Of a stretch of 64,000 nucleotides of DNA, positions 7,441 to 16,432 are shown piece by piece (positions within the stretch are counted from its first letter, which is position 1; every line of letters begins with the position of its first letter). Position numbers and translations under genes: made by a program. The notes below the pieces were generated by a model. That model was not told the origin of the DNA, made no database searches, and was given only the letters and a program-made list of their open reading frames with translations. This DNA is from Lachnospiraceae bacterium UBA3316. Its GTDB lineage: Bacteria > Bacillota > Clostridia > Lachnospirales > Lachnospiraceae. The stretch covers positions 69,649 through 133,648 of the forward strand of contig DESK01000010.1 in the NCBI GenBank assembly GCA_002361955.1, written 5' to 3'.

Positions 7441-8874
7441 ATGAGTACAGACAGATACCAAAGCCCTTTGTCTGAGCGCTATGCAAGTAAGGAAATGCAG
7501 TACATTTTTTCACCGGATATGAAGTTTTGTACCTGGAGAAAGCTCTGGATCGCGCTGGCGGAGACAGAGAAGGAGCTGGGACTTAATATCACAGACGAAC
7601 AGATCGAAGAGTTAAAGGCTCATGCGGAGGATATCAATTACGATGTGGCAAAGGCCCGCGAGAAGGTGGTGCGCCACGACGTTATGTCCCATGTATATGC
7701 CTATGGCGTACAGTGCCCCAAGGCAAAAGGGATCATCCATCTGGGAGCCACCTCCTGCTATGTGGGAGACAATACAGATATCATCATCATGGCGGAGGCT
7801 TTAAAGCTGGTAAAGAAAAAGCTGGTGAATGTGATCGACGAGCTGGGAAGGTTTGCGGACACTTATAAAAACCAGCCTACGCTGGCCTTTACCCACTTCC
7901 AGCCGGCGCAGCCCACCACAGTGGGAAAGAGGGCTACGCTGTGGATGCAGGAGTTTTTGATGGATCTGGAGGATTTGGACCATGTGATGGGAACCCTGAA
8001 ACTTCTTGGTTCCAAGGGAACCACAGGTACCCAGGCCAGCTTCCAGGAGCTTTTTGAGGGAGATCAGGAGAAGATCGATAAGATCGATCCCATGATTGCC
8101 GAAAAGATGGGCTTTAAAGCCTGCTATCCCGTATCCGGCCAGACGTATTCCAGAAAGGTGGATACCAGGGTGGCAAATGTGCTGGCAGGCATCGCGGCCA
8201 GCGCCCACAAGTTTTCCAATGACATCCGTCTGCTTCAGCACCTGAAGGAGGTGGAGGAGCCCTTTGAGAAGAGCCAGATCGGTTCCTCAGCCATGGCTTA
8301 TAAGCGCAATCCCATGCGCAGTGAGCGTATCGCCTCCCTGTCCAGGTATGTGATGATCGACGCTTTAAATCCGGCGATCACTTCAGCCACTCAGTGGTTT
8401 GAGAGAACGCTGGATGACTCGGCAAATAAGCGTCTGTCTATCCCGGAGGGCTTTTTGGCGATCGACGGTATCCTGGATCTCTGCCTGAACGTGGTGGACG
8501 GCCTGGTGGTATATCCGAAGGTGATCGAGAAACGCCTGATGGCAGAGCTGCCCTTTATGGCCACAGAGAATATCATGATGGATGCTGTGAAGGCCGGAGG
8601 AGACAGGCAGGAGCTCCATGAGCGGATCAGGGAGCTGTCCATGGAAGCAGGAAAGAACGTAAAGGTAGAGGGACGGGAGAATAACCTTCTGGAGCTGATC
8701 GCGGCAGATCCGGCCTTCAACCTGACCCTGGAGGAGCTTCAGAAGACAATGGATCCGTCGAAGTATGTAGGACGTGCGCCGCTGCAGGTGGAGAATTTCC
8801 TGAACAATGTGGTGAAGCCGGTTCTTGAAGAGAATAAGGAACTTCTCGGAGTGAAGGCAGAGATTAACGTATAA
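7441..8874 (+). CDS. purB: Adenylosuccinate lyase
   Basis: 477 residues. It cleaves SAICAR to AICAR and adenylosuccinate to AMP, releasing fumarate. The start at 7441 ([14 protein letters not shown]) follows AGGAGA; the frame continues upstream into purF and is rejected there. The fumarase/aspartase superfamily signature is [17 protein letters not shown] near residues 280-297, and the catalytic His region is [14 protein letters not shown]. Length and C-terminal helices are normal for the clostridial type. It sits 64 bases after purF and 29 before purA, so the AMP branch enzymes purB and purA are adjacent and probably cotranscribed. Confidence 0.97.
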   Translation: MSTDRYQSPLSERYASKEMQYIFSPDMKFCTWRKLWIALAETEKELGLNITDEQIEELKAHAEDINYDVAKAREKVVRHDVMSHVYAYGVQCPKAKGIIHLGATSCYVGDNTDIIIMAEALKLVKKKLVNVIDELGRFADTYKNQPTLAFTHFQPAQPTTVGKRATLWMQEFLMDLEDLDHVMGTLKLLGSKGTTGTQASFQELFEGDQEKIDKIDPMIAEKMGFKACYPVSGQTYSRKVDTRVANVLAGIAASAHKFSNDIRLLQHLKEVEEPFEKSQIGSSAMAYKRNPMRSERIASLSRYVMIDALNPAITSATQWFERTLDDSANKRLSIPEGFLAIDGILDLCLNVVDGLVVYPKVIEKRLMAELPFMATENIMMDAVKAGGDRQELHERIRELSMEAGKNVKVEGRENNLLELIAADPAFNLTLEELQKTMDPSKYVGRAPLQVENFLNNVVKPVLEENKELLGVKAEINV

Positions 8875-8903
8875 GGTGAGTTTTAACTAGAGGAGGAATT
8901 GAT

Positions 8904-10178
8904 ATGGTAGAAGCAATTGTAGGAGCTAACTGGGGTGATGAAGGCAAGGGCAAGATCACGGATATGCTTGCTGAGAAAGCGGACATCATTGTAAGGTTTC
9001 AGGGAGGCGCGAATGCCGGGCATACGATCGTCAACAACTACGGTAAGTTTGCCCTTCACACTCTACCCTCCGGCGTGTTTTACGGGCACACCACCAGCAT
9101 CATCGGAAACGGTGTGGCATTGAATATTCCCGTACTTTTTAATGAGGTAAAGAGCATTGTGGACAGAGGCGTTCCCATGCCTAAGATCCTGGTATCAAAC
9201 CGTGCCCAGATCGTGATGTCCTACCATATCCTGTTTGACCAGTACGAGGAGGAGCGTCTGGGAGGAAAGTCCTTTGGCTCCACGAAGTCGGGTATCGCCC
9301 CGTTCTATTCCGACAAGTACGCGAAGATCGGTTTCCAGGTGAGCGAGCTTTTTGACGAGGAGCTTTTGAAGGAGAAGGTAGTGAGGGTCTGCGAGCAGAA
9401 GAATGTGATTCTGGAGCACCTGTATCACAAACCTGCCCTCAAACCGGAGGAGCTTTTAGAGGAGCTGCACCAGTACCGTGAGATGGTAGAGCCTTTCGTG
9501 TGCGATACCTCCGCTTATCTGTGGAATGCCATCAAGGAAGGAAAGAACATTCTGCTGGAGGGACAACTGGGTTCTCTGAAGGATCCGGATCACGGGATTT
9601 ATCCTATGGTTACCTCTTCTTCCACGCTGGCCGCCTACGGCGCCATCGGCGCGGGCATTCCTCCCTATGAGATCAAAAAGATCGTTACTGTCGTGAAGGC
9701 ATACTCAAGCGCTGTGGGCGCAGGTGCTTTTGTCAGCGAGATTTTTGGAGATGAGGCGGATGAGCTGAGACGCAGAGGCGGCGACGGCGGAGAATTCGGT
9801 GCGACGACGGGACGTCCCAGACGTATGGGATGGTTTGACTGCGTAGCCACCAAGTACGGCTGCCGTCTGCAGGGAACTACCGATGTGGCCTTTACGGTTT
9901 TAGACGTCCTCAGCTATCTGGATGAGATTCCCGTGTGCACAGGCTACGAGATCGACGGCAAAGTGACAACAGACTTCCCAACCACAGCACTTCTCAGCAA
10001 GGCAAAGCCTGTGTTAGAGAAAATGCCGGGATGGAAGACAGATATCCGGGGCATCAAAAAGTACGAGGAGCTTCCGGAGAACTGCAGAAAGTATGTGGAG
10101 TTCATCGAGGAAAGGATCGGCTTCCCCATCACCATGGTTTCCAATGGGCCCGGAAGAGAAGATATCATTTACAAATAG
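8904..10178 (+). CDS. purA: Adenylosuccinate synthetase
   Basis: 424 residues. It condenses IMP with aspartate using GTP, the first step to AMP; PurB completes it. Clear motifs are the GTP loop GDEGKGK near residue 11, GGANAGHT with the catalytic His, GSTKSGIAP, the IMP region EGQLGSLKDPDHG, and GRPRRMGWFD. ATG follows AGGAGG. QLGSLKDPDHGIYPMVTSS is somewhat divergent from the more common QGTLLDIDHGTYPFVTSS, a subfamily trait I have seen in Clostridia. It is the last gene of the purine run and ends at a bidirectional terminator. Confidence 0.96.
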   Translation: MVEAIVGANWGDEGKGKITDMLAEKADIIVRFQGGANAGHTIVNNYGKFALHTLPSGVFYGHTTSIIGNGVALNIPVLFNEVKSIVDRGVPMPKILVSNRAQIVMSYHILFDQYEEERLGGKSFGSTKSGIAPFYSDKYAKIGFQVSELFDEELLKEKVVRVCEQKNVILEHLYHKPALKPEELLEELHQYREMVEPFVCDTSAYLWNAIKEGKNILLEGQLGSLKDPDHGIYPMVTSSSTLAAYGAIGAGIPPYEIKKIVTVVKAYSSAVGAGAFVSEIFGDEADELRRRGGDGGEFGATTGRPRRMGWFDCVATKYGCRLQGTTDVAFTVLDVLSYLDEIPVCTGYEIDGKVTTDFPTTALLSKAKPVLEKMPGWKTDIRGIKKYEELPENCRKYVEFIEERIGFPITMVSNGPGREDIIYK

Positions 10179-10183
10179 AAACA

Positions 10184-10220
10184 GCGGCGACCTGCAAACA
10201 TATCTGCGGGCCGCCGTTTT
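10184..10220. terminator. Bidirectional terminator between purA and the sensor kinase
   Basis: CGGCG/CGCCG base with one A-C mismatch, then CC/GG and TGCA/TGCG pairing around an 8-base loop, followed on the plus strand by TTTT. It separates convergent genes and can serve both. Confidence 0.75.
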
Positions 10221-10233
10221 AAATTGGCAAAAG

Positions 10234-11229
10234 CTATAAAGAGAAAATACATTCTATGCCGAATCCCTTTTCAAAGGGAATTTCGGGGGAAAGGCTGATT
10301 TCCAGGCAAATCGCGTCTGCGTACTTGCGCGCAAGGTACAGGCCCATGCCGGTGGCTTTCTGGCGGTTCGGCTGGCTGCCGGTAAATCCCTTGTCAAAAA
10401 GAAAGGGCGAGTCCTCCGGCGGGACGCCCCGGCCGTTGTCAGCGATACGCAGAAAGATTTTATCCTCGGCCTGCCCGATCACGCAGGAAATTTTTCCATG
10501 CTGTTCATCGCTGTATTTCACTGCGTTGCTGATCAGCTGGGAAAGGATAAAAGAAACGATTTTGCGGTCGGATACGACCCTGGCAGGCTGCAAATCCAGG
10601 GAAAGGGAAATGCCCTTTTCCTTTATCAATGCTTCGTACTCCTCGAGAGTCTCCAGAAGACAGCCATCAAAGGCAAATTCTGTAAAATGAGTATCCGGAT
10701 GATCCGTCTGCAGGCGGGCATAATACAGGATCCGTTCCACATCTTCATTTAACTGATGATGGATATAGCTCCATCTTGTGTACACATACGGGGACATTTC
10801 CTCCCTGTGGTTTCCGAGCAGCAGGGCTGACAGGGAGAGAGGCGTTTTTGCCTCATGCACCCAGGCCTCGATATATTCCCGGTATTCGGCCAGCCCCATT
10901 GTTTTTTCATTCACCAGGGATAATTCGTATAGAAATTGGGAGCAGAGGGCGCGGATAGCTTCACTGCCGTCAAATCTTTGCAAGAGAGCCTCTCTTGTCT
11001 GGTCGTTGGGCTGGCTTAAGAAATGAAGCAGGGCCCTTTCGTCCTTTTTCTGCCTGCTGATCTCCCCAAAGAAACCGGCGGCAAATATGAGGAGTGTAAA
11101 TAAGAGCAAAAAGAGCAGAAGATAGGGCAGGGCCTCCTGGCGTATGATCCATGTCACGAAAATAAACGCGGCGTCTGTGAGCAAGAGCAGCCAGGGCCAA
11201 AGTCCCGTTCGTTTGATCAAACGCTTCAT
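10234..11229 (-). CDS. Intramembrane-sensing histidine kinase (BceS type)
   Basis: 331 residues. Two membrane helices (about residues 11-28 and 35-54) are joined by a very short loop with no extracellular sensor domain, the hallmark of intramembrane-sensing kinases that read the state of a partner ABC transporter. The phosphoacceptor is His125 in EAWVHEAKTPLS; the N box is QLISNAVKYS, G1 DNGRGVP, G2 GMGLYLARKYA. Its ATG overlaps the response-regulator stop (ATGA). With the transporter genes upstream it forms a BceAB-RS type unit, a family known to sense and resist peptide antibiotics such as bacitracin or lantibiotics. The inducing peptide is unknown. Confidence 0.92.
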   Translation of the reverse strand: MKRLIKRTGLWPWLLLLTDAAFIFVTWIIRQEALPYLLLFLLLFTLLIFAAGFFGEISRQKKDERALLHFLSQPNDQTREALLQRFDGSEAIRALCSQFLYELSLVNEKTMGLAEYREYIEAWVHEAKTPLSLSALLLGNHREEMSPYVYTRWSYIHHQLNEDVERILYYARLQTDHPDTHFTEFAFDGCLLETLEEYEALIKEKGISLSLDLQPARVVSDRKIVSFILSQLISNAVKYSDEQHGKISCVIGQAEDKIFLRIADNGRGVPPEDSPFLFDKGFTGSQPNRQKATGMGLYLARKYADAICLEISLSPEIPFEKGFGIECIFSL

Positions 11230-11903
11230 AGGGCGTTCACCTCTAAAACATATCCCTTTCCCCGGACATTCCGGACTGAGCCGCCGATTCCGATTTCCGA
11301 CAGGCTTTTGCGAAGCCTGCTCATATTAACCTGGAGGATATTTTCATCCACGAATACTTCTGTGCCCCACACGGCGGCAAACAGGTCGCTTTTGCAGACG
11401 GTGTCCGGATACTTTGTCATCAGGAGCTGCATAATTTTTCCTTCGGTTTCCGTGAGAATGAGAAACCTGTCGGAGCAGACCAGCTTGTACGTATCGATAT
11501 CCAAAGACAGCGGGCCTACCCGCAGAAGGGAGCGCAGATGCTTGTTGTAGGTCTGTAAAAGCCGTTCCACCCGAGCGGTCAGACGTTTCGGATGGCAGGG
11601 CTTTGTGAGAAAATCATCTGCGCCCAAACCGAGGGCTGTCAGCTCATCAGAAAGGGTGTCCCGTGCCGTGAGGATCAGGATCGGGAAGGATCCCGTTCTT
11701 TTGAGATTTTTACACAGCTCGTAACCGGATGCTCCCGGCAGATTGACGTCGAGTATGGCAAGGTCAGGATGCATCCGGGCGATCCGGTGTTCCGCATTGT
11801 CGAAGGAGGTCAGGGCCGATGCGTCATACCCTGCCTTTTTTAAAGTGTGTATCAATTCTTCGCGAAGATAAGTGTCGTCTTCCGCAATCACGATTCCCGG
11901 CAC
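11226..11903 (-). CDS. OmpR-family response regulator (BceR type)
   Basis: 225 residues from a GTG at 11903, chosen because GGAGGT lies 6 bases upstream and the product then begins with the canonical receiver strand (PGIVIAEDD). A longer ATG frame from 11999 adds 32 Cys/Lys-rich residues with no family match. Acidic residues are E8-D9-D10, the phosphoacceptor is Asp52 in LAILDVNLPG, the switch Thr is in ILTARD and the Lys in FLTKPC. The C-terminal winged helix contains MSRLRKSLSEIG and RGKGYVLEV. It probably activates the transporter promoter through the inverted repeat at 14859-14875. 92 bases separate it from the permease stop. Confidence 0.94.
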   Translation of the reverse strand: MPGIVIAEDDTYLREELIHTLKKAGYDASALTSFDNAEHRIARMHPDLAILDVNLPGASGYELCKNLKRTGSFPILILTARDTLSDELTALGLGADDFLTKPCHPKRLTARVERLLQTYNKHLRSLLRVGPLSLDIDTYKLVCSDRFLILTETEGKIMQLLMTKYPDTVCKSDLFAAVWGTEVFVDENILQVNMSRLRKSLSEIGIGGSVRNVRGKGYVLEVNAL

Positions 11904-11995
11904 GTAATCACCTCCTGTGTTCCGGTTGTTTTGCTTCCGCGGGCAGCGGGCCAGGCAGCCGCACTTGTACGGATATTTGGCGACTGCTGCGAGGG

Positions 11996-14029
11996 TCAAA
12001 GATCTCGCTGCTCTGCGGCGGAATCTTTGATTTCACGGACGGCTGTCCGCTTGACGATGTAGATATAGACTGCTTCGACCGCTCCAAAGAAGGCCAGCGC
12101 TGCCGCGGAAAGCGCGGCTACCGTCGATATGGATGCGCCCAGGGGCAGCTTTGTAAAGCTTGTAAACATAGTATATATCGCCGCGGCGCTGCTGACAAGG
12201 GCGACGCAGAGCACCAGCGAAAAATAAATCCCAATCTGTTTTTTTACCGAGCGGCACATGGAGTCCGTATCGGCGCCCAGAATGGCCAGGGTTTCATAGC
12301 GCCCTTTCGTCTGGCGCTGGCTAATCAGGTAGTTCAGCCCGATCACCGTGTTGGCGATCAGCCAGAAGAGGATGCCCAGATAGATCGTCAGATAGCTTGC
12401 GGCCACAGTATAGAACAGGTTCCGGCCGATTCCTCCAAGAAAGCTGTCGTATTCGATCCCCGAAGCGGTCAGAAGGCTGTTCATTTTCTGGACTGCCTGC
12501 ATCAGACCCATGGACTCAACCACTTCATCAGAGAGAGAAAGATTCCGGCAGTAGGGCTCCTGGTTTCTGGCAAGCGTTTGGTACAGGTCGTCCGGGACGA
12601 TCAGGGCCATGTACAGGGTGATCGCCCTGTCTGCCACCACATTATGGTAATACAGGGTAGGAAGAATTCCGTAGTCTTTGCCGTCGATACCGATGGAAAC
12701 GCCTTTTTTCAGCGCCCCTTCCAGGATTGTCCCGAAATCTCCATCTCTTGCGAGAGAAGAGCAGAGGGCAGCCTGTTTCCCTTCCAGATGCAGCTCTTCC
12801 TTGCCTATGTTTTTTAAGATCCTGTTGTAGGAGCTTTCTGCGATGATGTATTCAAGGTGGAGGTTTTCAATCATATTGTCGGAACCGTCTATGGTGCGGA
12901 GGGCGTCTGCCAGCTTTTGCGTGTCAAAGGTTTTTTCGCCGCCGAAGTAATAGTCGTCCTTTACCATAGAAAGATACAGGGGGTAAGCATCCTTGACCAT
13001 CCCGCGGATGTCGTCCTTTTCCAGAATGGCGTCGATCTGCTGCTCTTCATCGAAAAGGGAAAAGTCAACGGAACGGCTGTCGTCGGAGCGGCCAAAGCCC
13101 ATGGAAATGCCATAGGAAATACATGCCAGGGCCATCAGCAGCAAAAGGGAGGATACGGCCAGGGACTGGTGCTGGGACAGCACATTCTCCTGTACCTGCC
13201 GCGCGGTGAAGGTCTGGAGCCCCAAAGCCCCCGGACTTTTCCTGCGGATGCGTGCCCCAAGAAAACCACCCAGCCCGCGGTATAAAAGGAAGGTGCCCAG
13301 GATCCCGCAGGCTACAAGAGAGAGCAGAACAGAGAGGCGAAGAGTTCTCATCTGCGCGATTCCCAGATAATAGGCTATGAGCAAAAGGAGTAAGCCGGCT
13401 GCGAAAAACAGGGTGCTTGCCGTGGCTGACATCACGGTCTGCTTTTTCGTATCGCCGGAACCGAACAGGTCGGCGGGCTGTGTTTTCGCAAGGCGGGCAC
13501 AAATAATCGCCATGGATAAAAGCTGTACAAGAACAAAGCCGCAGACCGTCCAGAGAAGCCCATAGGGGGAAAGGGAGAAGCGGTGCCCGATGATACCGAT
13601 TCCCACGACTTTGGCGGTGGCGAGACTGATTCCTTCTGTTAAAAAGAGGGCAATGGGCAGGCCGATGAGCAGAGACAGAAGGCTGCTCCACAGTGTTTCA
13701 CAAAACAGCATGAAAAACAGGCGGCTGCGTCTCATCCCGAGCATCAGATACATGCCCAGTTCCCGCCTGCGGCGGTCTGTCTGATATCTGCAGGCGAAAT
13801 ACACAAGGAAAAATACAAAAAACAGAGAAACCATATACACAACGGGAAGCAGCATCATAAGCTTCCTTACGGCATCGCTTTCTACAGTGGCGAGATAGCG
13901 CATCACATCCTGCTCACCGAGAGAAAGCAATGTATAGAAGGCTACGATGGAAATGACCAGGGAGCCGAAAAACAAACCGTTTCCTTTGCGGTTTTTTGCG
14001 GCATTGCGCCGTACCTGCTTAAAGAACAT
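11996..14029 (-). CDS. BceB-like ABC transporter permease (FtsX family)
   Basis: 677 residues with about ten membrane helices. One near the N-terminus is followed by a group of hydrophobic segments, then a large hydrophilic stretch (~residues 310-520, from GRSDDSRSVDF to GIEYDSFLGG), then three C-terminal helices with an FtsX-like core (NTVIGLNYLISQRQTKGRYETLAILG). A ~200-residue extracellular domain between the seventh and eighth helices is diagnostic of BceB-type permeases, which bind the antibiotic and signal to the kinase. Its start overlaps the ATPase stop by 11 bases. Confidence 0.9.
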   Translation of the reverse strand: MFFKQVRRNAAKNRKGNGLFFGSLVISIVAFYTLLSLGEQDVMRYLATVESDAVRKLMMLLPVVYMVSLFFVFFLVYFACRYQTDRRRRELGMYLMLGMRRSRLFFMLFCETLWSSLLSLLIGLPIALFLTEGISLATAKVVGIGIIGHRFSLSPYGLLWTVCGFVLVQLLSMAIICARLAKTQPADLFGSGDTKKQTVMSATASTLFFAAGLLLLLIAYYLGIAQMRTLRLSVLLSLVACGILGTFLLYRGLGGFLGARIRRKSPGALGLQTFTARQVQENVLSQHQSLAVSSLLLLMALACISYGISMGFGRSDDSRSVDFSLFDEEQQIDAILEKDDIRGMVKDAYPLYLSMVKDDYYFGGEKTFDTQKLADALRTIDGSDNMIENLHLEYIIAESSYNRILKNIGKEELHLEGKQAALCSSLARDGDFGTILEGALKKGVSIGIDGKDYGILPTLYYHNVVADRAITLYMALIVPDDLYQTLARNQEPYCRNLSLSDEVVESMGLMQAVQKMNSLLTASGIEYDSFLGGIGRNLFYTVAASYLTIYLGILFWLIANTVIGLNYLISQRQTKGRYETLAILGADTDSMCRSVKKQIGIYFSLVLCVALVSSAAAIYTMFTSFTKLPLGASISTVAALSAAALAFFGAVEAVYIYIVKRTAVREIKDSAAEQRDL

Positions 14030-14801
14030 TTGCGCTTCCTCCTCCCAGCTGCGCCATCACCGTTACGATCCGGCGGTAAAAGTCTTTCGTAGATTCCATC
14101 TGTACGTTCCTGCGCAGCTCATGGAAAATCTGTCCGTCCTGAATAAAGAGGATGCGGGAGCAGTAGCTGGCTGCGTTGGCGTCATGTGTCACCATCATGA
14201 TGGTTTTGTGCTGTTCTTTGTTGACGGCGGATAGCTTGTCCATCAATATTTTAGAATTTTTACTGTCGAGAGAGCCCGTCGGCTCATCGGCCAGTATGAT
14301 ATCAGGGTCGGAGATCAGCGCCCGGGCCGCCGCCACCCGCTGCTTTTGCCCGCCGGACATCTGCGCCGGAAATTTTTCAAGGACGTCGGAAATATCCAGC
14401 AGAGAGGCGATCTCCTGGATGCGCGGTTCCGCTTTCTTTTCGGTGACGCCGTGGAGAGCCAGGGGAAGCGTGATATTTTCCCGGGCTGTCAGGTTGTCAA
14501 GAAGTTCAAACTCCTGGAACAGGTAGCCGATCTCCTGCCCCCGGTAACCGGCAAGATCCTTACCGCAAAATCCCGAGATATCCTTTCCCCGCAGGATGAC
14601 TTTTCCCGAGGTGGGCTTCCGCATGGTGGCAATACAGTTGAGCAGGGTGGTCTTGCCGGAGCCGCTGGCGCCCATAATGCCTAAAAATTCTCCCTCCAGT
14701 ACATGGAAGGTTATGCTGTTAAGAGCCATGGTCCTGTTATTTCCTTTGCCGTAAACCTTTGTAAGGCTTTCCACCTGTAAAATCTCGTTTTTTATATTCA
14801 T
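14019..14801 (-). CDS. BceA-like ABC transporter ATP-binding protein
   Basis: 260 residues, MacB/LolD-like ATPase. The start at 14801 (MNIKNEIL) follows AGGAGG; 30 upstream codons of the longer frame cross the promoter and are excluded. Walker A is GASGSGKTT (from residue 44), the Q-loop is YLFQEFELLDNLTARENI, the signature is MSGGQKQRVAAARAL, Walker B is IILADEPTGSLDS, and the switch His is in MMVTHDANAA. First gene of the four-gene minus-strand operon ATPase-permease-regulator-kinase, an order that places the transporter before its own regulators and allows positive autoregulation. Confidence 0.94.
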   Translation of the reverse strand: MNIKNEILQVESLTKVYGKGNNRTMALNSITFHVLEGEFLGIMGASGSGKTTLLNCIATMRKPTSGKVILRGKDISGFCGKDLAGYRGQEIGYLFQEFELLDNLTARENITLPLALHGVTEKKAEPRIQEIASLLDISDVLEKFPAQMSGGQKQRVAAARALISDPDIILADEPTGSLDSKNSKILMDKLSAVNKEQHKTIMMVTHDANAASYCSRILFIQDGQIFHELRRNVQMESTKDFYRRIVTVMAQLGGGSANVL

Positions 14802-14829
14802 ACAAAGATTCCTCCTTTCGTTTGATCCC

Positions 14830-14875
14830 AGTATAGCAGAGGAAGCACGCGGATCCCACTTACAGTTTCTGTAAG
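14830..14875 (-). promoter_or_regulatory. Activator-type promoter and operator of the BceAB-RS operon
   Basis: On the minus strand the -10 is TATACT (14835-14830) with a 17-base spacer to a poor -35, TGGGAT (14858-14853). Directly upstream of the -35 lies a perfect inverted repeat, CTTACAG-aaa-CTGTAAG (14875-14859). A weak -35 abutted by a dyad is the layout expected for activation by the response regulator of this operon. Confidence 0.7.
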
Positions 14876-14921
14876 GTTTTGGTGTTATCATTTATTTTGT
14901 TCACAGGAACAGAGAACACAC

Positions 14922-14951
14922 TTGAAACGGCCGCCGGATATAGTGTATGAT
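14922..14951 (+). promoter_or_regulatory. Promoter of csoR-dus
   Basis: TTGAAA (14922-14927), 18-base spacer, TATGAT (14946-14951). GTAGCCGGAG just downstream may belong to an autoregulatory site, but no clear dyad was seen. Confidence 0.6.
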
Positions 14952-14999
14952 AGTAGCCGGAGTCAGCGTGACAGGAAAAGAAGATGGGAGGAAGGCCAA

Positions 15000-15323
15000 A
15001 TGGGCAGAGCGTGCTGCGAAAATCGGGAAGAGATGACGGGCGGTGAAAAACACAAGCACCGGGAGACGACGGAATATAAGGATCTGATGAACCGTCTGAA
15101 TCGGATCGAGGGACAGATCCGGGGCATCAAGGGAATGGTGGAGGAGGAGCGCTACTGTGTGGATATCCTGAATCAGGTATCCTCAGTGCAGTCAGCCTTA
15201 AACGGATTTAATAAGGTTCTTCTCTCCAACCACATCCACAGCTGTGTGGTGGAGGATATCCGGTCAGGCAGGGAAGAGGTTGTGGATGAGCTGTGCGAGA
15301 CCATAAAGAAGCTGATGAAATAG
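15000..15323 (+). CDS. csoR: CsoR-family copper-sensing repressor
   Basis: 107 residues from 15000, where GGAGG precedes the ATG by 8 bases. CsoR/RcnR/FrmR proteins are all-helical tetramers that leave DNA on metal binding. The Cu(I) triad is present with the family spacing: Cys53 (RYCVDIL), His78 and Cys82 (NHIHSCVV). The helix NRLNRIEGQIRGIKGMVEE is the family N-terminal hallmark. The N-terminal ~25 residues add an unusual Cys-Cys and a His/Lys-rich stretch (MGRACCENRE...GGEKHKHRET). No copper ATPase or chaperone gene is near; the next gene is a tRNA-modifying enzyme 13 bases away. It probably controls its own promoter and distant targets. Confidence 0.9.
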   Translation: MGRACCENREEMTGGEKHKHRETTEYKDLMNRLNRIEGQIRGIKGMVEEERYCVDILNQVSSVQSALNGFNKVLLSNHIHSCVVEDIRSGREEVVDELCETIKKLMK

Positions 15324-15336
15324 GAGGAGTCGGAGG

Positions 15337-16275
15337 ATGCAGTATTATATGGCCCCCCTGGAGGGGATTACTACCTGGGTTTTCCGGAAGGCCTACCATG
15401 CCTGTTTCAGGCCTATGGATAAGTATTTTACCCCCTTCCTCGTTCCGCATGAAAGGGGGAGCTTTACCCATAAGGAAGAAAATGAGATTCTCCCGGAGCA
15501 CAATCAGGGGCAGAAGCTGGTGCCCCAGATCATGACAAACCGGGCCGCGGATTTTGTGCGGACAGCCAGGGCGCTGGAGGAGTATGGATATGAGGAGGTA
15601 AATCTGAATCTGGGCTGCCCCTCCGGTACAGTAGTATCGAAAGGGCGGGGGGCAGGCTTTTTGAGAGACGCGGAAGAACTGGACAGGTTTTTTGATCAGG
15701 TGTTTTCAGAAATAGGGGTTAAGGTTTCGGTAAAGACCAGGATCGGCCTGCAGCAGCCGGAAGAATTTGAGGACCTCTTAAAGGTATATAACCGTTACCC
15801 TCTGGAGGAGCTCATTATTCATCCCAGGGTGCGGCAGGATTTTTACAAAAATCATCCGAACATGGAGGTTTTTGGGATGGCGGTCAGGGAGAGCGCAAAT
15901 CCCCTGTGCTACAATGGCGATCTTTGCAGGACGGAGGAGATCGCGGCCTTTCACCAGGCCTTCCCGGAGGTGGAGGCCGTCATGATCGGCCGGGGAATAC
16001 TGAAAAATCCGGGGCTTGTGGGGGAGGCGGAAGGCCGGGGCGCGGCAGACGCCCAGTCCCTTCGCACGTTTCATGACAGGATTTACCAGGAATACCTGTC
16101 TCTGATGCCCGGGGATAAAAATACAGTGTTTAAGATGAAGGAACTCTGGAGTTATCTGGGAACAATTCTGGAAAACAGTGAGAAATGCTGGAAAAAAATC
16201 AAAAAAGCCCAGACCTGCGCGGACTATGAGGCGGCTGTGGAGAATGCCTTTAGAAATTTTCCGGAAGGCTCCTGA
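15337..16275 (+). CDS. dus: tRNA-dihydrouridine synthase family protein
   Basis: 312 residues. An FMN-dependent TIM-barrel enzyme that reduces uridine to dihydrouridine in the tRNA D-loop. MAPLEGITTWVFR opens the barrel, VNLNLGCPSGTVVSKGRGAGFL holds the catalytic-Cys loop, VKTRIGL is the flavin/substrate strand, and MIGRGILKNPGL is the phosphate-binding end. GAGFL replaces the more common GAALL, typical of a clostridial Dus branch. The ATG is downstream of AGGAGGAGTCGGAGG. It is probably cotranscribed with csoR; the reason for that pairing is unclear. No U-tract terminator follows, only a long-range TTTGGGC/GCCCAAA pairing (16278-16284/16328-16334). Confidence 0.93.
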   Translation: MQYYMAPLEGITTWVFRKAYHACFRPMDKYFTPFLVPHERGSFTHKEENEILPEHNQGQKLVPQIMTNRAADFVRTARALEEYGYEEVNLNLGCPSGTVVSKGRGAGFLRDAEELDRFFDQVFSEIGVKVSVKTRIGLQQPEEFEDLLKVYNRYPLEELIIHPRVRQDFYKNHPNMEVFGMAVRESANPLCYNGDLCRTEEIAAFHQAFPEVEAVMIGRGILKNPGLVGEAEGRGAADAQSLRTFHDRIYQEYLSLMPGDKNTVFKMKELWSYLGTILENSEKCWKKIKKAQTCADYEAAVENAFRNFPEGS

Positions 16276-16432
16276 ACTTTGGGCACAGGGATGTGAGCCG
16301 GCCGGAAGGGATGGACTGGGGAAGGCGGCCCAAACGGGACGAAACACATTTTGCGTAGTTCGCCGTCCGTGAAGGCAGCCGTCTGTCTGTACTGTCAGAA
16401 TACTTATCATTAAAGTATGCAGAAACGTGCCA
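16276..16432. other. Intergenic region between dus and the small minus-strand ORF
   Basis: No coding frame with a ribosome binding site. It contains the 7-base-pair long-range pairing noted under dus and a weak ATACTT/AAGTAT hairpin near 16410. Nothing else recognisable. Confidence 0.4.

Noticed and set aside
11904..11999. 32-residue Cys/Lys-rich N-terminal extension of the BceR-type regulator
   Set aside because: GTG at 11903 has a near-perfect ribosome binding site and gives the standard receiver-domain start.
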